Assembly (NCBI GenBank): GCA_032622095.1
Contig: CP136063.1
Coordinates: 265,973,426-266,037,425, forward strand
Reading direction: 5' to 3'
Origin: Siphonodentalium dalli
Lineage: Eukaryota; Mollusca; Scaphopoda; Gadilida; Siphonodentaliidae
Length of the DNA stretch: 64,000 bases
Both the position numbers and the translations under genes were made by a program. Numbering within the stretch: position 1 is the first letter of the stretch; every line of letters starts with the position of its first letter. The notes beneath the pieces are model-generated. The model saw nothing but the letters and a program-made list of their open reading frames with translations. It ran no database searches and was not told the origin of the DNA. Below are positions 8,805 to 20,426 of the stretch, one piece after another.

Positions 8805-10700
8805 GGGGTCAGGTACACGGGCATTTTACCGGTGGGTTGGGTAAAATGCTAGGAATCGGACCATATGGAACCATCGGCCATCTTGAAAATCGCGAACCAG
8901 TGATTAGGCTTATACACTGATTGTTAGTTGATTTATTGGAATGACAATATGACAAGATACGGTCAGTCATCCGTGGCTATCGCGATGTGTGTTGATTTGT
9001 GAATACATTGGGCGAAAAATTGCTATGCATTCAGCTAACACACATGATGGCGCGTTCATGTGCACCAGCAAGTAAATGTCAGGTTTACCCCATATGTGAC
9101 TTAATTGACCAGTGGAAAAAATAATACGAAAAAATATTCTACGGAAATGCTGCATTAGTATATTGTCACCAGAATAGGTGATTCGTGTTCTCCCTTGATT
9201 GGTGCTCATCAGTATCCATTAAATAATCTCTCAGAGAATACGCTCGTAGCCGTCCATGCGTTCGGATTATGATCCATCAATGTTATCGTCTGTTCCAACA
9301 AGTCAAGTCGCAATTCATTTCAGTTGGGTTGTCGGAATAGCTGTGGTATACATACCATGGATATGGTATGTGTTGTCGTCAACTCTATCGATTTTTGTGT
9401 GCATGTGGGAATACTAAAACATAGGAAATTCTGTTTGCTTTAGTGGAGTTGAAATTTCAAATTCCACGATGGGAGCCCTCCAACGGAGACCCTCTAGTCA
9501 CGTCCCCACGCCAATGTCATGCGTCGGTTCAATAGTCCAATACACACTTTAGATTGTTTGTCTCCAGAAAACTTAGTGGATGTTGCAGTACGGATACATT
9601 TCTAAACGACCCCAATGATCTATCCGTAATCAGTCCACGAGCACATATGTATACAATTTTCAGCAATAAAATGTCAGGTTCCATTTGTACCTGATATTTT
9701 CTGACAAAAAGAATTCTTGCTGGCCCATGCGAACGCGCCACAAACGTCGTATGAGACTGCATTTTGTGTTGGAAATATTGTTAAATATTTGGAACTTAAA
9801 AGCGACGTTGCTGCGATGTTTTTTTGTTTTTTTTTAATAATTTTTTTATTTGAAAAAAGACAAATACATTGTGATAATACATGAAGTATATTACAGTTAA
9901 TGGTTGGTAATTAAACAGTTTTTGTCTCTTTCATTTTTTTTTTTTTGAGACTGTAGAAAGGTAGAAGAGAAAATAGAGTGTGGAGTGAATGGTTTTATGA
10001 ATGTTGTGTTATTTAGTTATATTAAATTTCCATTAGTTATAATAGTAAATATAATGAAAATGAAATATTGGGTATATGTATTATTTATAATTTTTTCTGA
10101 GTCCCTCACGTTATTATGTATATATATGCTAATTATATAATGCAAAATATTAACATTGAGGGATTATTAATTAGTGTTAGCATCGAGCTAAAAGTCTTAA
10201 AATCTGGTATATTTACGTAACGTGATAATGTACGGCATGGATAGGTGCGATGTTGTTGTTGATCACATGATCGTCCCGTGCGCAATATAGCGAGTCTCCG
10301 GTGCGTATCCGGCGAGAGAAAGTCTACCATGCCCAGAAATTGAGCTCAGGAAGCGTAATTGTGAGTAGTTTTAATATACAAACGAATAAATGCTATTGAC
10401 AAGAAGGCTGAACTCAATTTGAATGTTCTCGATGCCATGACACTGATGCAGCAATCGTGGGCCATATCGGATCGCTTAAAGTTTGTAATATTATGTCATA
10501 TATTCCCAGATGAATCACAGTCCAAATCGGCTGAAGTGAATTTATGAATAAAAGTTTTCAAATTGGGACAGGCGAAATGAATATTGGCCTGCTTGGGATC
10601 TAGCTCGGCAGTTTCTATCGTTTCCTCTCTGTCATCAATACATATGGGTCCTCCTAAAAACGAATGCATTTCCGTGAAAGAGTCGGTATAGAACTCACAA
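8805..10700. other. No gene recognised
   Basis: Short frames on both strands show no domains or supportive splice context. Around 9820-9960 the DNA is T/A-rich low complexity. Nothing is annotated with confidence. Confidence 0.6.
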
Positions 10701-11570
10701 AGACTGTCGCGTTGTTGGTGGATACCGCATCCCCTTAGACTGTGGACATTACATAAATCTCACGACATCCATGAACCATTGAAACCAGATGTTTCTCATG
10801 TTCCAGCTGACAGTTGTCTGAGAATAGGTGACAAGTCATATAAACGGTTCTTATCTTTTCCCGGTGTGTTAAAATCTGTTGAAAGAAGTTGGATGATTTC
10901 TTCCATTATATCTTTTATCCGGGCAAAAAGCTATTTGACAATCTTTGAACATGTCATATGGATCTGTCAAGGAAGGCTCATTACACAGTCCATACGATTA
11001 TCCCACCGCACAATGGGCTTCGTGGAACAATTTCTTTCTGGCATGTACATCATTTCGTTGGCGTGTTGAGTCGAGTTATATTAGAAGATGGCATGCCAGG
11101 GCTGTCTGCATCTATCTTACACGCCATGGCTGTCTGCATCTATCTTACACGCCATTATAGGCCATCTAGATCATTTGGCAAGATTCCGAAATGGAATTAT
11201 ACATACTTGTCTTTATGTCCAGTATCTTAGTCTTCTGCCCTTACCAACAGCGATAGCTCATTGCCAAGATGGCTTTTCTCTGCATGTTTATGTGTCATAT
11301 TTCGCAATGACAATGTCTATATTTGCTCTGCAAAGAGATCAATTCACAAATATTAGATCAAATGTCAATATGCTCGGTTATTGTTATACAACTATAAACA
11401 GTTACGATTCGGCATTAGCCATGGAGGAAAGGCAACACAGGGTGAATAATGTTATGAGATTATAGACACCACTCCGTTACACATAGAAACAACAAGATGT
11501 GTGCACTCGCGTGCTAGCATACCACCACCGTGGCAAATTCAACCCGCATTATCCGTAAACCCAACAAAAA
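10701..11570 (+). other. Coding-like but unassigned stretch
   Basis: Four overlapping plus-strand frames (10779-11465) shift every 100-300 bp, as in a decayed coding region. No domain is recognised. A 28-bp tandem duplication (11100-11155; unit ggctgtctgcatctatctta plus cacgccat) shifts the frame inside it. Confidence 0.3.
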
Positions 11571-12430
11571 AGATTTTTAACTTTAAAGAAAAATTTGGAT
11601 TAATAATATCGATATGGTGTCGCAAGAAGCTTGTACAGAAAACAATATTCAAATTGGTTCATATTTGTTCGAATGATTGCAGAAACCCAAAAAAGGGTAG
11701 AAAATGAAACGCAACCTTAACATCTAAGATGGCTTTTGTCGAGTGTTTCGTCAGTCAAATCAAACTTCTGCTAAGAAGGCACACAACTCCAGGGAAAAAA
11801 GCATCCACAAAAAAAAATCCAAAAATTTTCTAAGTCAAAACAAGTGGAAAATGAAGTGTAATGTTAGGAAAAACAGTCCGAGCCAACCCTGAACCGCATC
11901 ATGTAGAGAGGGTGTTGCGAGAAACATGTATACCAAAAATGATTGAAATCGGTTCATATTTGTTAAAATTATTAAGTCGGACAGAACTTTCTAAGTCAAA
12001 ATAAGTCGAAAAGTAAGGCGTAACTTAAAAAAAGAAAGTCGGGCCCCACCGCAATTAGCATCATGCGGAGAGACGGTCCTAAGGAGATTGAATACAACAA
12101 ATTATTGAAATCGGTTCATAGTTGTTCGAGTTATGAGGTCGGACGGACGAACGGACGCACGCACGGATGGAGAAAGTGTGACGGACAGACGTCCGTCGGA
12201 CGGACACACGGAGGGAGAAAGTGTGACGGACATGCAGACGTCCGTCGGATGGACACACGGAGGGAGAAAGTGTGACGGACAGACGTCCGTCGGACGGACA
12301 CACGGAGGGAGAAAGTGTGACGGACAGACGTCCGTCGGACGGACACACGGAGGGAGAAAGTGTGACGGACAGACGCAGTCAATCCAGTATACCCCTCATT
12401 TTCTTCGAAAGTGGGGGTATAACAAGCCGT
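11571..12430. repeat. Decayed dispersed repeat ending in GACGGACG satellite
   Basis: Contains repeated blocks of the form ttgaaatcggttcatattt (three times), then ttctaagtcaaaataagt-like sequence. This leads into ggacggacgaacggacgcac and a 45-bp minisatellite (12165-12375), and ends cgaaagtgggggtataac. The same build (runs of 'cataactc', aagtcgaaa, then cggacgaacggacg) is seen at 33480-33715 and 36540-37275. It is a transposon-like repeat of unknown class. Confidence 0.65.
12165..12375. repeat. 45-bp minisatellite, ~4.5 copies
   Basis: The unit combines gtccgtcggacggacacacg and gagggagaaagtgtgacgga. Being 45 bp long (divisible by three) it leaves frames open on both strands, which explains several short open frames here. 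Confidence 0.9.
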
Positions 12431-12659
12431 TGGTGAGTGAATTCACACAATATAGTATGTGTATTAGCCAGGTGCATCACTTTATTATTTATAATAACGA
12501 AATCTTGTGTTTTATTTGAGTCATGGTTAATAGCTTGTGCAGTTTCGTGATAAATTGATTCACTTTACTACCACATTAGCTGCTGGGATCCAATGATATA
12601 GTGGTGAATACAACACAAAAATTCATTCAAATCGAGAAATTTCGAGTTAAGGAACAGAT

Positions 12660-12820
12660 AATAACTACGACATATATTCCCCGTGTTATTATTTCTAATT
12701 TATAAGGTTCCCTGTCAAAACTTCAAAAAGTTCCAATTTGTTGAACTGGTGGAATATGACCTCTACTGGCGTTAGCCAGAGTAGAGATTCGTGGCATGAT
12801 CGTGCTTGGTACAAATGATA
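12660..12820. repeat. Dispersed repeat, partner at 30950-31085
   Basis: Shared segments include actggtggaatatgaYct, gagcgttagcca-like text and tcgtggcatgatc. The two copies are in the same orientation and clearly diverged. No coding content. Confidence 0.6.
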
Positions 12821-13127
12821 ATCCCGTGAGACGTGATTGACAACAGTTTTCGTTCCACGATGAGGCCAAATGTACATTTTGTGATGATTAGCTTGCTTTA
12901 ATTTGTCTAGGACATATTACATATTAGCTGATATATTATTTGCCTTCGTTGTCCTTTCCCTACCATGGTATACAGTATAGCAATCACTTATTAGTCCCAT
13001 TATCGCTTCCTCTAGCTCTTAACTGTTTATAATGAACTAATTGGTCGCCAGCAGTGACCCAGACAACACACGTCTTTTATAACTACAATGGAGTGCTTTG
13101 GGGGGAAAACACCTCGTTGAGAAGATG

Positions 13128-13480
13128 AGATTCCGCAACAGACACGCGTTCTGCATACAGAACCACCGCGACGGTGGCGCGATCCCTATCTACTCGAAAT
13201 GAGTCGCGCTAGCCCATCTATTTACTGCAAATTGAATGCCGCCGAACTTCAACCTGTCACATTTATTATGCAGTGATGGAAGTCACAGACGGATACTTTA
13301 CATGGGCATAAACCTACTAAGACAGCGCCGCGATTTTAAATGAAATTTATATAAGTTATGACCTGAAATCAGACACTAACGTCGGATCGATTTTGGCACA
13401 CGAGGCGAAAAGAATATTACAAACGATGTGATTTTCCTGAATAGGATTTTGTTTATAGGATGTCTTGTCAATATGGTGAT
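13128..13480. repeat. Dispersed ~350-bp repeat, copy A
   Basis: Aligns by eye with 28448-28812. Shared segments include gcatacaRaaccaccgcga, agcccatctatttactgcaa, gttatgacctgaaatcaga and ttacaaacgatgtggtt-like text. Both copies are in the same orientation with many substitutions. Function unknown. Confidence 0.75.
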
Positions 13481-13639
13481 ATCAAACTGGTGTGTGCATC
13501 TTTGTTCAAATGCTGATTCAGCAAGTAATACGATAGTCTGCAACTGTGTTTTGTTGGTTCAAATAGTGCTCGTTGTCTGATGCTCCGTTTTCTGTATCTG
13601 CCATCCTTTCGTGTCAGGAGCCTTTCGGCTGTAGTAGTG

Positions 13640-14030
13640 TTGTGTACTGCACTGTAAAAATAGGTGTTTAGGATCTCAACACAATCTTAAACGCAATACC
13701 GTTACAGTTTTCACACGCGTCAACGCATTTATTTTCTAAATGGAATGTTTATTATCTAAACGTCACGTTTTTAATGAATAAATGTCAAATATATTTAGAA
13801 AATAAACTAATGTGTTTAAGGAATAAACATATGGTGTTAACATGGCGTTTAGTTTCTAAACATATTGATGTGTTTATTACATAAACACCACGTTTGTGTC
13901 ATTAAACACACATAGTGTTTTGGAAATAAACGCATTATAATAACATGCCATTTAGGTTATAAACATAATAATGTGTTTAGCTGATGTGTTGATGTGTTAT
14001 AAAATGTTTATAAAATGGAATGCGTTTATT
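13640..14030. repeat. Degenerate array dense in TGTTTA/TAAACA
   Basis: About 390 bp with more than ten TGTTTA or TAAACA hexamers on alternating strands, plus TAAACGC/TAAACGT variants, spaced roughly 15-35 bp. It looks like an old tandem array of a short inverted-repeat unit (gtttannn..taaac). The hexamer is the core of forkhead-type sites, but no function is shown. Confidence 0.6.
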
Positions 14031-14125
14031 CATTTCAACATAGTATGACAACGAACATAGCAGCAATGGCGATAGACATGACAAATAAGGGAACATTTGA
14101 AAATGTGCATTACGAATCTGACTCG

Positions 14126-14400
14126 ATAGTTCTTGATATTCTTTCTGGTTCGATCGAACTTATATCTAGAAAAGAAATATAAATAATTGTTAATAAAATT
14201 GAAATACTGTGTATACATATGCGTACATGCGTGTGTCGATGCCGATGAAGAGTGATAAGGAATTACTGAACAAGCCCGTTGTAGTGCTTATGGACAAATA
14301 AAACGTGTATCCTCGAATAAAGTCATCGATGACCACATGTGTCTTACTTTCAAAACATTCAAATTAATCTTATATAGGTATAATTTGGGCATAAATGTGA
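14126..14400. repeat. 275-bp direct repeat, left copy
   Basis: Matches 16093-16367 in the same orientation with two visible substitutions (about 99.3%). It begins atagttcttgatattctttc and ends catgt...ataaatgtga. The ends are not TG...CA and no reverse transcriptase lies between, so these are not typical LTRs. A recent duplication or a solo dispersed repeat is likely. Confidence 0.85.
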
Positions 14401-14620
14401 CAAAGCACTAACAAGATGCACTTACGCAATGTTATCACATTTGGCAAAAATAAAAAAACAATAATCTTAGGTTAACAAGATGGGTTATAATTTCCAACAT
14501 GTTATGTTTTAAAATAAGATCCAGTCACAGTCCGATATAATAATGAGTCTAAAAGAGGAATAAACTATTTTTTGCCATTTCTTCAACGAATTAGGTCCGA
14601 GAATATTTTTCCTTTTTAGA

Positions 14621-14673
14621 ACAATACATGCGTATGACCTCGTCTATTAGTCGAGGTCATACGCATGTATTGT
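14621..14673. repeat. Perfect 22-bp-stem hairpin
   Basis: The arms acaatacatgcgtatgacct(cg) at 14621-14642 and the exact inverse at 14652-14673 are separated by a 9-base loop. No T-run or gene adjoins it. It could be a relic of a palindromic element. Confidence 0.85.
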
Positions 14674-16092
14674 TGTAAACACATCTATATCGTTAAATAT
14701 ATACTATATACTATGTTTACATTAAGCAGCAATAATTTTAGATGGAATTTTCAAAAACAATTTACTTCTATTAAAATACATGTCCATTTGTGGTTGCAGA
14801 TGATTCCCAATCTCACCAATAAATCTGCAGTCTTTAAAACCTGCCTGTGGTAATCTTGTTTGTTCAACTCCCATGTCTTATGGGAAGAAGTCTTATCTGT
14901 TAGAGAGCTATATACATATAGAAGACATTCTATATCAGAATTTAAAGTTCCTCTCCCCAGTCAATCAAGGATTCCTAGTGTTCATGCATAGTTACTAGTA
15001 TGTATACAGACAGTATAAAGATGACTGCATGTCTACCATATCAAACACCCTTCTGTGATGGGCACTAAAAAAGCACATGAAATTATCTACTGGTCTGTTT
15101 GGGTGTAGTTGAGGGGTGTCTGAGGAACATTTACACCCTGTGCAATGTGTCTGAGGCGCATGTGAGATATGTGTCTTAGGTCCTGAGGTGTATGACCAAA
15201 TATTTAAGTGAGGTTTGAATTAATATCATACAAGTTATGTTATTATAAAGTAATAGAAAAGCCCTATTATGGTGTATGTCTTGGGCCTGTTGATATGTCA
15301 ATATTGTACTCTGAGGAAGATGTGCCACCACAATCTAAACTGAGAGAATAATTACAAGAGAGCTGCATAATTGAGTGCCTGGGAGGCATTTGTTTGTTCA
15401 CATTGACAATACTTATCATATTATTGTGCTACATTAACTGTTTACTTGCAATATACATGGACAGCCTTAACACAAGTATAAAGAGTAAGCATTAATGTAC
15501 TTCTTAACTGTTAAGGGGAAAAATAAAAAAATATTAGCAAAAAACAAAAATTCTCTACCTACCTACCTGGAATTTTTTGGCACCGTAATAGGAAACAAAT
15601 AAGTTTTTTTTTTAGGCCTAACTATTAATAGTGTCGGAGTATATCCCCAAATTTCACAATCACAACACTCTTGTGAGTACCAAATCCACATATGTTTTGG
15701 GGTAAATAAATCACGTGTAGTTACTGCATGATGACCTTGAGTAAGCTGCACATGTATTTCCGTCGTGTTATATCATACAGTAACGTCCAGATGCACAGAA
15801 TGACACTGTCACAACGAAAGCACAGCGAAATACTGTTCCTGATAGATGTAGCATTTTAACTATACTTTCGTTCTTGTTCTTGCTTCCAGTGGCTCCAGTA
15901 CAGCTGTCAGTTGTGCATTTATTAATATCCATATGTATGCACAGCCTTTGAGATTCAGCATTTATCGTCACATATCATCCAACATTAGCTTGTGGGTTAT
16001 TTTTCTGTAAAATTCTCGATCACTTCCGAGTCATGCATGGGAGAGCGGTCACAACACGTTTGATTTTTACACCACTCCGAAGTGTCCTGTCC
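14674..16092. other. No gene recognised
   Basis: A+T-rich interval between the direct repeats. Open frames are short and featureless. Confidence 0.6.
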
Positions 16093-16367
16093 ATAGTTCT
16101 TGATATTCTTTCTGGTTCGATCGAACTTATATCTAGAAAAGAAATATAAATAATTGTTAATAAAATTGAAATACTTTGTATACATATGCGTACATGCGTG
16201 TGTCGATGCCGATGAAGAGTGATAAGGAATTACTGAACAAGCCCGTTGTAATGCTTATGGACAAATAAAACGTGTATCCTCGAATAAAGTCATCGATGAC
16301 CACATGTGTCTTACTTTCAAAACATTCAAATTAATCTTATATAGGTATAATTTGGGCATAAATGTGA
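16093..16367. repeat. 275-bp direct repeat, right copy
   Basis: Second copy of 14126-14400. Flanks differ at both ends (ctgtcc before, aaaaatactgcc after), so homology stops sharply. No obvious target duplication flanks either copy. Confidence 0.85.
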
Positions 16368-16372
16368 AAAAT

Positions 16373-16515
16373 ACTGCCACAATTTCCCCCTGAAATATCA
16401 TTAAATTTGCCCGAAAATTGTCCAGATTTTACCGAAAATTGTCCGAATTTGTAGCTTTCAACACGTGTGGGGGGGGCTGCAGCCCCCACAACCCTCGGTC
16501 CTTACGGCTATGATT
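16373..16515. repeat. Dispersed repeat, copy with GC-rich end
   Basis: Matches 18598-18735: tttgcccgaaaattgtc is shared and both end ...cttacggctatg or gtacggctatg. It contains a GC-rich palindrome ggggctgcagcccc (16475-16488). Confidence 0.65.
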
Positions 16516-18228
16516 ACTTTACTTATATAAATTACATAGTATATATCGGTACTCGGTTAATTGAACATATACAGAGTGTCGCAGTTGTAAAATTATAAAA
16601 TGTTGAAATTAAATTGATAATAACAGAACGTACCTGATATCTGTGATTTCCATCTGTGGTAGTTCTTCATAAATCAATTTCCTTCCGAATGTTCGTCTCG
16701 CAAGCTATGCCTGTGAATTTGTGATGCCCTGCTGTTTCTATAACACCCTGAATAACCCCCATCTGGTAATCATATTCACAGCCCATGGTTAGATGTCTGG
16801 ACATATTACATAATGTATTCACACTGGTATCATTAGCAATATATTTCTATGATCAAATTACAAAAGGACTGACCGTCGAGGTAAAATTCAATTTATGTAT
16901 AATATAACGTACGCAGGGTTACTTGCTGTATCCGAGTACATATGAGTACGTGTGATATGTTCCACCTGTCGATGTATTTGATAAAGTGTAGCTTTATGAT
17001 ACACCTATAGACTTTTCCCATCATTACCATTGATAAAAACTCCAAATTATTATATTACTCTATATACTTTCTCTGAATAGACTTCCAGAAGTAATGGAAT
17101 TTCTTAGCTCTTTCGAACTTTCCAAACAAACGCTCTTTATTTTACTATACATTTCGGGGAGAAATAACAAGTAATGGTTTTAATTTTGTGTACTGTAGAA
17201 TGGGAGGAGCGTAGAAGCGAAACACTTTTTTCTTCTGAGACGACAATTTCGTTCACATTAAAAGACTTCCCGAAGCACACATAGCACACTAATTTATATG
17301 TATCCACATATTTTGATCTATTGAGGCTTGGAGTGTGTTTCGCTTTAATTAATATATCATATCCAATGTTGTTACCAAAGGAAGCGCATCTACACAAAGC
17401 CATATATAAGTAGGTTACAACTTGTTTTCCTTCTTTTTTTTCTTCTTTTTTTATTATTATTGCTATTTAGGATAATTTCGGATAATATTACCTAGGTATT
17501 GATCTACCCCGTATTCAACGATATACACATTAATGCATGGGACGCGAATCTATGTTTAAAACCCGAGGCAATCAAGTGGCTTATATTCTAAGTAACACGA
17601 TGCAGGCTTTGTTTACAATTACAGAATCGCCTTTCCGTGATATCGCTTAAACGCCAATATGGCTATTTTATTGCCCATTGAATAAACGCCTCGTTTAGGT
17701 TTAGGTTCTGTAACAGGTCGAGATTTTCCATCGTTGTGGAACATGATCAGATACAGAATATAACTGCAACCATTAATCCTAATTCCACGCATATTTAACT
17801 CATTTGAAATATTAGATGTAACGCATGCACATATATGTTATGTAGTTTACTAAGTTTAGTGAACTATATCCCTATAACAGGCAGACCTTAATCTACATGC
17901 ATGATGTACTAAAATGGGGCACTAAGTTAGTATTATAATCCACCAGCAGGCGATCTAACAACCGGTGGAAAAATGCTTACGCTTTCAATCACGTGTACTG
18001 ATTGCAATTGTGTACGTTTTTCTTCTAAATTTGGAGTTAAGACAATTGATACAAACACTTGTGATTGGACATATGGTGCAGCTAGTTAAACACTTAATTA
18101 ATATACACCAGAAAATAAACACGAACGCAAAATACATTGAAATACTAAACAATCCGTTTAAGTTCTGAACGTTTTATACACACATGAATGTCTGATAAAC
18201 GCATATAACGTCAATTCGTATTTACAGT
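16516..18228. other. No gene recognised
   Basis: Short frames only, including one of 88 codons on the minus strand (17137-17403) without a recognisable domain. TTTTTCTTC-rich low complexity lies near 17430. Confidence 0.55.
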
Positions 18229-18310
18229 GTGCTAGTCGGATCTTACTCGTCCGTTAACGGATGCGCGAAGAAATATCTGTGTGTACCTACATGTATAGAG
18301 TCCTTTCGCC

Positions 18311-18950
18311 ATGGATTCTTCCGACGAAGAGGACGTTCTCATGATTGTTTTCCACATCTACAACAAAAGAATAAAAATAGGAGACCAAAACGATTTTGGG
18401 AGCACGCATAGCCATACAGGCAATCGCATTTTTTATTGTGTGTGGGGGGGGGGGGGGCTGAGTCTTTTTGCCCGAAGGTTTTTACATGATATATTCACGG
18501 TTGTATCACAGTTTTTGTAAAATATACCTTCTATATACACAGAAAGATATAACGAAATAGATTCAAAGTAACCTTAGATATGTATAATTCCGGCAGGAAT
18601 GTGAACAATACTGTAATTTGCCACAATTGTCCTCTGAAATACCATTCAGTTTGCCCGAAAATTGTCAGAATTTCACCAAAAATATCTCCAATGTGGGGAT
18701 TTAGCCCTCCCAGCGCCTTAGTTCGTACGGCTATGGTAGCACGAAATCGTGTTGAAAAGAAGAGAACAATGGAAATATGCTAATCTAATAGTGAAAGATT
18801 TGTATTCTGACAAAGACAAGTTCACCAGTTACTGCAGGGTGTCTCGCGAACAGTTTTAGTTGATTTTTCATTTAATCGGCGACGATATAAAGAAAGTGCG
18901 ACAGAGTCGAGAGCCATGCACTGTGCCAGCAAAAATGCTAACTACCCCAT
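18311..18950 (+). pseudogene. PIF/Harbinger transposase-like (HARBI1-like) remnant
   Basis: Starts with ATG at 18311 giving MDSSDEEDVLMIV. After a one-base frame change it reads NRRPKRFWEHA (to 18411), which matches the acidic start and R-R-F-W block of HARBI1-type proteins. A second segment at about 18792-18950 reads VKDLYSDKDKFTSYCRVSREQF, then a stop, then FHLIGDDIKK, matching the helical region after RRFW in the same family. Between them lie a 13-base G run and a dispersed repeat (18598-18735). With a frameshift, an in-frame stop and no DDE catalytic domain, it is dead. In the intact family this N-terminal half precedes a DDE_Tnp_4 nuclease and works with a separate Myb-like protein. Confidence 0.6.
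18598..18735. repeat. Dispersed repeat, partner of 16373-16515
   Basis: Shares ctgaaata(c/t)cattna, tttgcccgaaaattgtc and the terminal tacggctatg. It lies between the two Harbinger-like coding segments, so it is either intronic or a later insertion. Confidence 0.6.
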
Positions 18951-19080
18951 AACCATGCATTCTATGTCATTAAATGTATATTTTTACCTAAATCTGCCAT
19001 CACAAATTTTTTATTTCCTGTTTCAATTGAACCAAGATAACATGGTGCCAGATGACATACATCCCCACATAATAATATTC

Positions 19081-19242
19081 ACGCACCCGCTAAGCGGACA
19101 GGTTTTGGGTCCGGGAGCGAAAAGTTGTGCGCGCGCAAATGCGCGAGTTTTGGGGACAGAATGTGAATGCTCCAATGATAACATTGGAGACCGAAACCAT
19201 CCGCTATACAGTGCGCGCACGCATGCGTTAAGCGGGTGCGTG
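19081..19242. mobile_element. Short G+C-rich inverted-repeat element (162 bp)
   Basis: Perfect 12-bp inverted ends CACGCACCCGCT / AGCGGGTGCGTG. The octamer aagcggac follows closely inside the left end and just outside the right end. The interior holds a perfect hairpin ctccaatg-ataa-cattggag (19170-19189) and CG-rich alternating gcgcgc. It stands out from the A+T-rich surroundings. Confidence 0.6.
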
Positions 19243-19644
19243 AAGCGGACGTAGTGAAAGCAGCTTTACTGTTGTTATCCCTGAGCACGCGTAATATTCC
19301 AGGCTATTACAGTGACTGATCGTTCGCATGACGAATTAATGTTGATATTGGTCAGAGTTGGTCCTGATTGGTTCGAACCATCTTGAGTTTATACACTCCT
19401 AGCTCGATATGATGTTCACACTTGTGTGATCTGGAAATTTTCTTGCTCGTATTTCCAGTCCCTTTCTGCCTATAATTTGTCATTAGTGTGTATGGCAAGG
19501 ATTTCCCCTAAACCACCTTGCTGAAGAGTTCTGGTCTATTTGTGTTTCTCCGAGACTCGAGTGTATCAAGTTTTAGCCCATCCAGCGTGTTGGTTACTGC
19601 GCCATTTCTGTCTTCGTTAAAAAGAGAGGGAAATAGTTGTTTAA

Positions 19645-19846
19645 CCCTTTGAGTGCCAGGTCCGATTTTTGTATCAACCCATATACCCTGTGCCAATGCA
19701 TTCTCTGATATATGCGAGTCGGCCATAGGTCCATAGTCGACCATAGGCCTATAAAATGTTTTTTATTTATTTATTTTATTTTTTTAGGGCCGATTTTACA
19801 GACCGTAAATTAGGGCCGATGAGATCGGCCCCTGGCACTGAAAGGG
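19645..19846. mobile_element. TTAA MITE with CCCTTTGAGTGCCAGG ends (202 bp)
   Basis: TTAA at 19641-19644 and 19847-19850. The ends are CCCTTTGAGTGCCAGG and CCTGGCACTGAAAGGG, with one mismatch. After the left end comes ccctgtgccaatgcattctc, the start of the 69-bp palindrome, which is truncated and rearranged here (cgaccatagg appears twice). The right half is a separate gggccgat...gatcggccc stem. A third TTAA family carrying palindrome sequence. Confidence 0.85.
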
Positions 19847-19961
19847 TTAACGCAAATTTAATGACGGACGATTTTCTCTTAATTTGCGTATATTGTTAGC
19901 AAGATAAACTCTGCCTTATTTGAACTATACGGTAGCTATTTCCTCTTATAGTCCAAGTATA

Positions 19962-20424
19962 TGTGACCCGCCATATCAAATCCAGTCGGAAGTCGGGATT
20001 TTTTTTACCCTGTGCCAATGCATTCTCTTATATATGCGAGTCGACCATAGGTCGCCTCGCATATATAAGAGAATGCATTGGCTTAACAATTTGTTATCAT
20101 GTTTTTTAAATAAATGTTTCTTACAATTTAAAGGACATAAAATAAAAAAAACATCCATTACCCTGCAGGGAGCCCCACACATATATAGAAGCACATAGAA
20201 GAGTGTCGTCTGCTCATGTTTGTCTGGGGCTCTGTATGGGTGAAATTATAAAATTGTTAAAGAATACAAGAACAAATTATTAAAACTGTAAAAAAACTGT
20301 TAGGCCAATGCATTCTCTTATATATGCGAGGCGACCTATGGTCGACTCGCATATATAAGATAATGCATTGGCACAGGGTAAAAAAAATCCCGACTTCCGA
20401 CTGGATTTGATATGGCGGGTCACA
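19962..20424. mobile_element. TA-flanked palindromic MITE, copy 1 (463 bp)
   Basis: Bounded by TA (19960-19961, 20425-20426). The long inverted ends start TGTGACCCGCCATATCAAAT and run ~50 bp through agtcgggatttttttt to the paired 69-bp palindromes (20014-20082, 20304-20372). TA duplication suggests a Tc1/mariner-type mobiliser, but no transposase is present. The interior (gggagccccacaca...) is inverted relative to the copies at 45037 and 57532. Confidence 0.85.
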
Positions 20425-20426
20425 TA

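Noticed and set aside
10779-11465. A multi-frame coding gene
   Set aside because: No domain is recognised and frames change repeatedly; kept only as an unassigned stretch.
14126-16367. LTR retrotransposon with 275-bp LTRs
   Set aside because: Ends are not TG...CA, no primer-binding site or polypurine tract was seen, and there is no gag/pol in the interval.
17137-17403. 88-codon minus-strand protein
   Set aside because: No domain, no splice or promoter support; a frame of this length is expected by chance in 64 kb.
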